Shown piece after piece: positions 57,383 through 64,000 of a stretch of DNA of 64,000 nucleotides (positions are counted from its first letter, which is position 1; the number at the start of each line of letters is the position of its first letter). The position numbers and the translations under genes are program-made. This DNA is from Faeciplasma sp045660445 (GTDB taxonomy: Bacteria; Bacillota; Clostridia; Oscillospirales; Ruminococcaceae). The DNA is taken from contig JAZRDR010000009.1 of assembly GCA_045660445.1 (NCBI GenBank), forward strand, positions 1-64,000, written 5' to 3'. The notes under the pieces are model-generated. The model was not told where the DNA came from, searched no databases, and saw only the letters and a program-made list of their open reading frames with translations.

Positions 57383-60295
57383 GTGAAACGAATATATAAG
57401 TTTATTCTATCAGTCTTGCTGACGGCAGTTTTGCTGTCAGCTTTTTCTTTGCCCTTGTTTGCAGACGATAACGCTACTGCAGGTGACGGTAATACCGAGT
57501 CCGCCAAAGACGGATACGGCTATTACAGAGAATCCGAGTATTTGTGGAAAGTAACTCTTTTTGTCAGCAAGAGCGATACGGCCACTAAATACTCGAACCT
57601 TCGAAGCGACTACTATCAATTGGGAACAGTTATCATGAAAAGATCAGGGTGGACTGTGTCAAGCTCTACACAGTTCGGCTCGCATATGAAAACCGACTAC
57701 TACAGTGGAACTAATCTCAGCGTTAACACTTCGCCATACATTATTTCCGACTCAGGTTGTCCTGCTGTTCCTATCGCTTGTGGAGGCAATATCTATACCG
57801 TCCGTTCATATTTCGGCTCAACCGGAACGCTTACAACTGTTTTAAATGGCATTGCTTCGCAGAACGGAACAAGTGCGGAAAGCTTGCTGACATCAAAGTC
57901 ATTTACAATCGGTGGGACAGCCAAGAGCGGTTGGCCCTCAAGTTATCTTATGCCAAATGGAGCATCAAACCGAGTTCCTTGGCTTATTGTATATGAACCG
58001 ATGGTTGTTATGCACTTAAAAGACGGTTCAACCAAACTTGCATTTACTGCTACCGAGTTTGCCATCGCTCAGAAAAACGGTTGGTATGACTGGCATTACA
58101 GCGGAGGTTCAGGCCAGGCTGTAGACAAGCTAACACATAAGCATCTTCCCACATCCGTTCAGCTCGAAGAAGCATGGTTTGGATATCCTGTATATAACGT
58201 TACAAACGATAATCAGGCGTGGAGTGATACAGATATTATCCGAGGCGGCGGCTGGGGTATGCGATGGTTGGGTGCGGCAGTCACTGAAACGCCGGAGGAT
58301 GATTCGTCCGAGGAAATCTATGATCCCGTTATTCCTCCCGTTTCAGGCGAAGCAGATTATGCTTGCTATATACTCTCAACCGATCAGCCTATCGCAGGGA
58401 GTTACGGAAATATACTCGTAGAATGGAAGAACTGGACTTCGAACTGCGGTGTAGCACTTTGCGAAATATATCTCGGTTCAAATCTTGTTTATTCATCGTA
58501 TAAGTACTTTGAAGATTACGGAGAAATATATGAAACTATAAGCATCTATTACCCTGATTCATCAACATATCTCATTATGGCGCAGATTAACTATGCAAAC
58601 CGTTACAGTGAAAATGATCCTGATGACAACGCCGCCTTCTCAATGGTTACGCCGACTGTGAACAGCATATATGAATTCTCTGTTTCTGCGCTTACAGTTG
58701 ATCCGGTGGTGATGTATCAGGGTTCAGTTTGCATACTGACATTTACCTCAAGTAATTGGGATATGTACAGCAATTACTATGATATCCCCATAGAGATTTT
58801 CGTTAACGGAAATCTCGTTTACACTGAATACGTCTTTTACCATGCCTACGGAACCAACTATCATACATTTAACATATACGTCGACAGTCTCGGTGCCGTG
58901 GATATCTCGGTTCGGGTAAACGGATATATGATGTACTACGAGTCAAATCCGTATAATAACACTTCTTCGGCGGTTGTATATATGCAACCCTACTATGAGT
59001 TTTCTGTATCCGACTTAACTGTTTTTCCAAGCGAGGTATATGAAGAACAGGAAATCACACTGTCGTTCAGAAGCGATAATTGGGATCAATTCAATTACTA
59101 TGCTTCAGTACCTGTTGAAGTGGTTTTCAATAACGTTGTTATATATACCGAGTATATAGACTATTATCCTTACGGCTCGGTTTGGCACAACATTGTGGTA
59201 AATGTAGGCGGCACAGTTGGCGATGTCCCGGTTTATGTACGTATAAATTGGAACAATCACGATTACGAAATTAATCCGTACAATAATGAAACGAGCGCAT
59301 TATTCGTGAAAGTAAAGCCTAAAATTGATCTTTCGGTAGAAGTAATAATTCCCAACAGTGATTACCGGGAAGGCGTTACGGTTATAACTTCTTACAAGAT
59401 TTACAACAACAGCCGTGAAGACATCACGCCCGAATATAACAATTCAATTTCATTTGAAGTTTACTACTATGAAAATGACAGCAAGGTAACTATTGCTACC
59501 GATATGTGGAATTGCGCTGTTATCCCCGGATGGGACTATAATCTTGTGTACTTCAAATGGACTGTGCCGATAGGAACATCGGGAAAAACAGTTTATTGCA
59601 AGGCAACTGTTAATTCGGATAGCTCCATATTTGAGCCTGACAGAACGAACAATGAAATAATCCTAATAAAAGCAATCTCAAAACTTGAACACTCGCAAAC
59701 TCCCGATACCAAGTTTGAAAAAGCCAAGCCAAATGGATTTGCCTTGTCATCCACACCCGATGAAAAGAACAGCTATGCCACCTGGACGATGTGGGAATGT
59801 TTAAACGGCGAGTTTGTCCAAAAAAGCTACGGATTATCTCTGACAGGTGAAGTGGTGATAACACCTGATGGTGACAGCCCGTCAAGTATTAACGACGGAG
59901 GTATATGGACGATGCGCTCGGGATACGGTATTACGCTTGAATACATTCCTAAGATTGAGTCATATTCAGGTTACACATTGCCTGACAGCTCGGCATATAC
60001 CTTGGTTCAGTATACGAGCTCCTATGTCCCTGAATACTGCTATTCAGATGAATCGGGAAAGTACAGAACACTGGATAACGTTGGCGGCAACTGGACGTTC
60101 TACGAAAATGAGAATGCAGATAACAATGACCGTCTTCACTTTATCCCCATATGGTATCCTGATGGAGATTATGCTGTAAGCGTATGTGCAAGTGAAGTAT
60201 GGACTCCGTCAGGAATGATTAAGTCGACGCACAGAAGTAACAGCATCATTATTAAGGATTCGGCCTATGATGACTGGTACATAGGAAGACAGTAA
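57383..60295 (+). CDS. Large secreted protein with CARDB-like repeats
   Basis: 970 residues starting at GTG 57383 with GGAG upstream. Signal peptide FILSVLLTAVLLSAFSLPLFA. The N-terminal part (about 40-330) is not recognised. Residues about 345-780 contain four tandem beta-sandwich repeats with CARDB-like endings (NPYNNTSSAVV, NPYNNETSALF, DRTNNEIILI), rich in Tyr and Asn. The C-terminal part (about 790-970) is beta-rich. No LPXTG or other anchor is visible, so it may be secreted or held by the pilus. It may act as tip adhesin for mating contact (inference). Confidence 0.8.
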   Translation: MKRIYKFILSVLLTAVLLSAFSLPLFADDNATAGDGNTESAKDGYGYYRESEYLWKVTLFVSKSDTATKYSNLRSDYYQLGTVIMKRSGWTVSSSTQFGSHMKTDYYSGTNLSVNTSPYIISDSGCPAVPIACGGNIYTVRSYFGSTGTLTTVLNGIASQNGTSAESLLTSKSFTIGGTAKSGWPSSYLMPNGASNRVPWLIVYEPMVVMHLKDGSTKLAFTATEFAIAQKNGWYDWHYSGGSGQAVDKLTHKHLPTSVQLEEAWFGYPVYNVTNDNQAWSDTDIIRGGGWGMRWLGAAVTETPEDDSSEEIYDPVIPPVSGEADYACYILSTDQPIAGSYGNILVEWKNWTSNCGVALCEIYLGSNLVYSSYKYFEDYGEIYETISIYYPDSSTYLIMAQINYANRYSENDPDDNAAFSMVTPTVNSIYEFSVSALTVDPVVMYQGSVCILTFTSSNWDMYSNYYDIPIEIFVNGNLVYTEYVFYHAYGTNYHTFNIYVDSLGAVDISVRVNGYMMYYESNPYNNTSSAVVYMQPYYEFSVSDLTVFPSEVYEEQEITLSFRSDNWDQFNYYASVPVEVVFNNVVIYTEYIDYYPYGSVWHNIVVNVGGTVGDVPVYVRINWNNHDYEINPYNNETSALFVKVKPKIDLSVEVIIPNSDYREGVTVITSYKIYNNSREDITPEYNNSISFEVYYYENDSKVTIATDMWNCAVIPGWDYNLVYFKWTVPIGTSGKTVYCKATVNSDSSIFEPDRTNNEIILIKAISKLEHSQTPDTKFEKAKPNGFALSSTPDEKNSYATWTMWECLNGEFVQKSYGLSLTGEVVITPDGDSPSSINDGGIWTMRSGYGITLEYIPKIESYSGYTLPDSSAYTLVQYTSSYVPEYCYSDESGKYRTLDNVGGNWTFYENENADNNDRLHFIPIWYPDGDYAVSVCASEVWTPSGMIKSTHRSNSIIIKDSAYDDWYIGRQ

Positions 60296-60307
60296 AAGGA
60301 GGAAAAT

Positions 60308-60649
60308 ATGAAAACAAAAAAGATTATTATAAGCATTATTACGGTGTTGCTTTTATCTGCCCTGATGTGTACAGTAGTATATGCAACTAACGCATCAGGC
60401 GACGTTGCTGGTGCAATAGAGTCAACGTGGAATGCTGCAAAAGGCCAGATCAAGCAAGTTGTAAACAATGTCGTATTCCCGATAATCGATCTTATTCTGG
60501 CGGTATGCTTCTTCGCCAAAGTCGCAATGGCGTATATGGACTATCGAAAGCACGGTCAGTTTGAGTTTACAGCACCTGCAATCTTGTTTGCCTGTCTTGT
60601 ATTTTCGTTGACAGCACCTTTATACATATGGTCAATTATAGGAATGTAA
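60308..60649 (+). CDS. VirB2-like conjugative pilin/channel protein
   Basis: 113 residues, AAAGGAGG upstream. Signal-like N-terminus (IIISIITVLLLSALMCTVVYATNA), then two hydrophobic helices (VVFPIIDLILAVCFFAKVAMA and FTAPAILFACLVFSLTAPLYIW) separated by a short basic loop (YRKHGQFE). This is the layout of VirB2/TrbC-type proteins of Gram-positive T4SS. Precedes the VirB6-like gene. Confidence 0.75.
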   Translation: MKTKKIIISIITVLLLSALMCTVVYATNASGDVAGAIESTWNAAKGQIKQVVNNVVFPIIDLILAVCFFAKVAMAYMDYRKHGQFEFTAPAILFACLVFSLTAPLYIWSIIGM

Positions 60650-60670
60650 CGCCATTGGGAGGTGAAGAAT

Positions 60671-61591
60671 TTGCTTGACTGGGTATCAAGTCTTGTCAGC
60701 GGTATCGGTGAAGCGATAAGTTCTGCGTTTACTGAACTTTGGGACAAGATATCCTCATCCATATGGACACTTTTGCTTGAATGGGTCTATAACGCTATAT
60801 ACGGCGGAATTGCAGATTTCTTCACTGTAATGGGAAATATGGGCACTGAGCTTTTCGACTTGCCTTGGGTTCAGGCGGTAATAAAACTGTTCAATTTGTT
60901 CGGCTGGGCATTATTTGTCACAGGGCTTATTGTTGCCGTCTTTGATACAGCTATTGAGTATCAATCGATGGGGCGGTTCAATATTAAGCGTCAGGTTCTT
61001 CCGATGATATACGGATTTCTGGCTGTCAATCTTTTTACGGTAGTTCCGATTAAGTTATATGTATTATGCGTTAACCTTCAGAATATCCTATCTCACGACC
61101 TGGCAGGAATCTTCTCATCGTTTATGTCACAAAATACATCGCTTGCAGAAGCGGCGATGTATGCCTTGGGTGTTCTAAATGGTTTACCAAGCATATATAA
61201 TCTTTTCTTCTTGATTGCACTTGGTTACTGCGTTATTAAAATCTTCTTCGCAAACATAAAGCGTGGAGGAATCTTATTAACGCAAATCGCTGTCGGAAGT
61301 TTGTATATGTTCTCTATTCCCAAAGGATATACAGACGGGTTTATTCAGTGGTGCAAGCAGATAGCAGCTCTGTGCGTAACTGCATTTATGCAGATGACAC
61401 TTTTATATATCGGACTTATGACTTGGCAAACAAATATGCTTTTAGGTCTTGGTGTTATGCTTTCCGCCAACGAGGTTCCGAGAATTGCTCAGACTTTCGG
61501 TCTGGATACATCAGTAAAAGTAAATATGATGAGCGCAGTTCATACAACGACATCTGCAATTAGTCTTACCAAGGCAATCGCCAAAAGATAA
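60671..61591 (+). CDS. VirB6/TrbL-like conjugation channel protein
   Basis: 306 residues from TTG 60671, 8 bases after GGGAGG; the GTG at 60662 lies inside that site. About six transmembrane helices (for example LFNLFGWALFVTGLIVAVFDTAI, VLPMIYGFLAVNLFTVVPIKLYVL, IAALCVTAFMQMTLLYIGLMTW) and the ALGVLNGLPSIYNLFFLIALGY region typical of this family. Builds the inner membrane part of the mating channel. Confidence 0.85.
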   Translation: MLDWVSSLVSGIGEAISSAFTELWDKISSSIWTLLLEWVYNAIYGGIADFFTVMGNMGTELFDLPWVQAVIKLFNLFGWALFVTGLIVAVFDTAIEYQSMGRFNIKRQVLPMIYGFLAVNLFTVVPIKLYVLCVNLQNILSHDLAGIFSSFMSQNTSLAEAAMYALGVLNGLPSIYNLFFLIALGYCVIKIFFANIKRGGILLTQIAVGSLYMFSIPKGYTDGFIQWCKQIAALCVTAFMQMTLLYIGLMTWQTNMLLGLGVMLSANEVPRIAQTFGLDTSVKVNMMSAVHTTTSAISLTKAIAKR

Positions 61592-61602
61592 GGAGAGATC
61601 AA

Positions 61603-61911
61603 ATGAATCAGACGTATATCTATCCTCAGAACCTAAAATCCCAGGCTAAACTGTGGTTGTGGAATTTAAAAGATATATTAATACTCGGAACATCCCTGAT
61701 AATCTCTGTTTTAGCGATAGCTAAGATCGGGTTTGCAGTTCCTTTGGTAATAACTTTGGCGTATGGATTTCTCACAATCCGATTTGATGACAATTCCGTA
61801 TTGGATTTTATATTACGTGGGATAAGGTATTTTATATCCACACAGCAATACTTCGAGTGGAAAGAAGAAAGCATAGGAACGCATATTAAAAAGGACGGTG
61901 ATGCAAAATGA
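61603..61911 (+). CDS. PrgI family (VirB3-like) conjugation protein
   Basis: 102 residues. Two hydrophobic helices (DILILGTSLIISVLAIAKIGF and VPLVITLAYGFLTIRF) are followed by DNSVLDFILRGIRYFISTQQYFEWKEE, the PrgI signature. Small inner-membrane part that cooperates with the VirB4 ATPase encoded downstream. Confidence 0.88.
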   Translation: MNQTYIYPQNLKSQAKLWLWNLKDILILGTSLIISVLAIAKIGFAVPLVITLAYGFLTIRFDDNSVLDFILRGIRYFISTQQYFEWKEESIGTHIKKDGDAK

Positions 61912-62489
61912 AAAAGAAAAAGGAAATATCTACACAAGAGCTCTTAGGTGTAAAGTCTTTTTCGAGAAACGGAATACAAACCAACGGACACGGTGAGATT
62001 GTATATTTTTCTGTAAGCCCAACTAATATATCTGTCTTATCAAGGCCAAGCATTTCGCAAAAGATAAATCATCTGATGCAACTATTGTGTGCTCAGCCTG
62101 ACATTGAAATCCTTTGCACCGACGGCACAGAAAACTTTGATAACAACAAGCTGTATCTTGAAAAAAGGATACAGTCAGAACAAAATCTCAAAGTCCGCTC
62201 GCTTCTTGAGCAAGATAAGAAATTCTTAGACGATATACAGCTTGAGATGTCTACCGCACGAGAGTTTATGTTTTTAATAAGGCTTAGAAATGAATCGGAC
62301 GAGCAGTCATTTGCAAATCTCAACAGAATAGAAAAACTCATTAACGAGCAAGGTTTTGATTGCAGACGTGCAGAAAAGGATGATGTAAAACGTGTATTAT
62401 CCAGATACTTCAATATTGTAACAGCACAGTCTCAAATAGATGATATTGACGGCGAGAGTGCTGTGGCAAAATGGATTATACCCGACTGA
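61908..62489 (+). CDS. Conserved conjugation protein, possible VirB4-associated
   Basis: 193 residues, overlapping PrgI by 4 bases. Soluble, with helical and beta segments (GVKSFSRNGIQTNGHGEIVYFSVSPTNISVL, LMQLLCAQPDIEILCTDGTENFDN, RIEKLINEQGFDCRRAEKDDVKRVLSRYF). The pattern recalls the N-terminal, non-ATPase part of VirB4/TraC proteins, so it may be a split-off or accessory subunit. Eleven bases before the VirB4 gene. Confidence 0.7.
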   Translation: MKKKKEISTQELLGVKSFSRNGIQTNGHGEIVYFSVSPTNISVLSRPSISQKINHLMQLLCAQPDIEILCTDGTENFDNNKLYLEKRIQSEQNLKVRSLLEQDKKFLDDIQLEMSTAREFMFLIRLRNESDEQSFANLNRIEKLINEQGFDCRRAEKDDVKRVLSRYFNIVTAQSQIDDIDGESAVAKWIIPD

Positions 62490-62500
62490 CAGGAGCGACT

Positions 62501-64000
62501 ATGAAAAGAAAAAAGAAAATACCGATAAGAACAGGGAAACTCGAATCTCAAATCAAAGATTTCTTCGATATGATATCTCCCTCAACGATCAAGTTCAATG
62601 TTGATCATTACATATGCTCCGACTCATACCGATCTGTTTGGGCAATAAGGGAATACCCTCCTCAAACAAATGAACAGGCAATACTCAGTCGATTTGCAGA
62701 CAAGGAATCTGTAACGCTCCACATATACTCAAGATATGTAGATTCAGCAGATCAGCGAAAGATAATCTCTGGTGCCACAAGAAAAAACAGAATGCTCGGA
62801 GCATCCGAGGATGTGCAGGAATCTGTAACAGGTGAAGGAAATATGGAAGACGTTGTTACACTTCTTTCCGAGATGCGTAAGAACAAAGAACCTCTTTTGC
62901 ACTGTGCCGTATTCATAGAGCTACACGCTCCGTCGCTTGAAAAACTCCGTGAACTTCAGTCGGAAGTTTCGATGGAGCTGACCCGCGAAAAGATAACAGT
63001 TGACCGTCTGACATTACGTCAAAAAGAGGGCTTCTTATCTGTTATGCCTTGCGGATACAACAGCTTTTCCGCTCAGTTTGAAAGAGTTTTGCCTGCATCA
63101 TCCGTTGCAAATTTATATCCGTTCAACTACTCAGGCAAAACTGATCCCAACGGTTTCTACATCGGAAAGGATAAATACGGAACAAACATCCTCGTCGACT
63201 TTGATCAGCGAGCTGATGACAAAACAAACTCAAACATTCTGATTCTCGGAAACTCAGGACAAGGTAAGTCATATCTTATGAAGCTACTTATAACCAACCT
63301 CCGAGAGTCAGGAAAATCTATAATCTCTCTTGATGCCGAACAAGAATATGAGGAACTTACAAACAATCTAGGTGGATGTTACATTGATCTTATGAGCGGA
63401 GAATATATTATTAACCCGCTGGAGCCTAAAGCGTGGTCGGATAATATATTGGTTTCAGTTGAGAGCTCTCCGGAAGCGTTCCGAAAAACAACAAGGTTAT
63501 CTCAGCATATCTCATACTTAAAAGACTTCTTCCGCTCATACAAAGAATTCTCTGATGCACACATAGATGTTATTGAAATATTGCTGTCAAAGCTTTATGA
63601 GAACTTCAGCATAACCGATCACACTGACTATTCTAATCTTACCTCAAACGACTACCCGATTATGTCCGATTTATATAAACTAGTAGAGAGTGAGTACAAA
63701 AAGCATAAAAAGAGCAGCAAGTCTTTGTTTACCGAAGAATTGCTGCGAGAAATATGTTTGGGTCTGAATTCAATGTGCAAAGGAGCGGAATCCAAGTTTT
63801 TTAACGGTCACACCAACATAACGGATGACAAATTCATCTGCTTCGGCGTTAAAGGTCTTATGGATTCAAACAAGAAGTTAAAGGACGCTATGCTCTTTAA
63901 TATTCTGTCATATATGAACCACAAGCTTCTGACTGAAGGAAACACCGTCGCAACCATTGATGAATTGTATTTATTTCTCTCCAACCTCACAGCGATTGAA
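62501..64000 (+). CDS. VirB4/TraE-like conjugation ATPase (truncated by window edge)
   Basis: At least 500 codons, open to the right edge. GACAGGAG precedes the ATG. The N-terminal domain (about 1-215: FNVDHYICSDSYRSVWAIREYPP, TREKITVDRLTLRQKEGFLSVMPCGYN) is followed by YGTNILVDFDQRADDKTNSNILILGNSGQGKSYLMKLL, with Walker A at about residues 250-258, and later VATIDELYLFLSN, a Walker B-type segment close to the edge. Powers assembly and DNA transfer of the T4SS. The coupling protein and relaxase must lie beyond the window. Confidence 0.95.
   Translation, partial: MKRKKKIPIRTGKLESQIKDFFDMISPSTIKFNVDHYICSDSYRSVWAIREYPPQTNEQAILSRFADKESVTLHIYSRYVDSADQRKIISGATRKNRMLGASEDVQESVTGEGNMEDVVTLLSEMRKNKEPLLHCAVFIELHAPSLEKLRELQSEVSMELTREKITVDRLTLRQKEGFLSVMPCGYNSFSAQFERVLPASSVANLYPFNYSGKTDPNGFYIGKDKYGTNILVDFDQRADDKTNSNILILGNSGQGKSYLMKLLITNLRESGKSIISLDAEQEYEELTNNLGGCYIDLMSGEYIINPLEPKAWSDNILVSVESSPEAFRKTTRLSQHISYLKDFFRSYKEFSDAHIDVIEILLSKLYENFSITDHTDYSNLTSNDYPIMSDLYKLVESEYKKHKKSSKSLFTEELLREICLGLNSMCKGAESKFFNGHTNITDDKFICFGVKGLMDSNKKLKDAMLFNILSYMNHKLLTEGNTVATIDELYLFLSNLTAIE

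Noticed and set aside
32545..64000. Second copy of the ssrA 3' end (attR)
   Set aside because: I looked for the GTCGCCTCCACCA end to the right and found no match inside the window.

Overview
The window reads as a chromosome segment of a Gram-positive anaerobe of the class Clostridia, probably an uncultured gut or rumen Oscillospirales/Christensenellales-type bacterium (inference). Supporting signs are a cysteine T-box riboswitch, strong AGGAGG ribosome binding sites, TTG/GTG starts placed by those sites, short rho-independent terminators, an acetate kinase, families common in Clostridia (DUF6472, DUF6062, WG-repeat lipoproteins, PheB-type ACT protein) and no outer-membrane genes.

Region 1 (1-32.6 kb) is core chromosome: groES-groEL; an orphan OmpR-type response regulator followed by an acidic tail-anchored protein and a membrane HtrA protease; homoserine dehydrogenase with an ACT regulator; a metallophosphoesterase; upp; a T-box-controlled cysE-cysS operon running into a DUF3267 protein, a membrane cyclophilin and a PrsA-like lipoprotein; a NUDIX hydrolase; GH43 and GH3 glycosidases for xylan-type oligosaccharides; proC; nadE; ackA; tmcAL; an 8-oxoguanine glycosylase; rlmB; an 846-residue degenerate P-type-ATPase-like protein; a WG-repeat lipoprotein; smpB, a nitroreductase and tmRNA (ssrA). 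Four GC-rich, highly structured intergenic elements in the first 24 kb look like one dispersed repeat family.

Region 2 (32.6-43.1 kb), directly after ssrA, is accessory. It holds a small XRE regulator with an overlapping zinc-ribbon gene, a 48-codon ORF and a compact three-gene phage-defence operon that I read as a type II-short CBASS: a 2TM-NUDIX effector (Cap16-like), a CD-NTase and a stand-alone E2-like protein. A divergent operon follows: a small secreted protein, two Cys-motif lipoproteins, an ABC ATPase and a large two-block permease.

Region 3 (43.1 kb to the window end) is the left part of an integrative conjugative element. Its leading-type genes are ArdA-like/DUF-containing proteins, DUF4314, LPD28, a Dam methylase, AbrB-like regulators, YodL/DUF3846 and SpoVG, with a truncated C5-methyltransferase relic. 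Next comes a Tad-type pilus locus: three tandem DUF6133 pilin-like proteins, an A24 prepilin peptidase, CpaB, a CpaE-like ATPase, CpaF, TadB, TadC, DUF4320, a second TadE/F-like protein, a DUF6550-like protein and a 970-residue surface protein. The mating-channel genes are VirB2-like, VirB6-like, PrgI and a VirB4 ATPase cut by the window edge. Between tadB and tadC sits a complete type III toxin-antitoxin module: promoter, two 42-nt antitoxin RNA repeats, terminator and a ToxN/AbiQ-family endoribonuclease.

The most notable systems are the type II-short CBASS, the type III TA module embedded in the pilus operon, and the pairing of a Tad-like pilus with a Gram-positive conjugation channel on one element. 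No integrase, relaxase or attachment-site pair lies in the window, so the element boundaries are not resolved.
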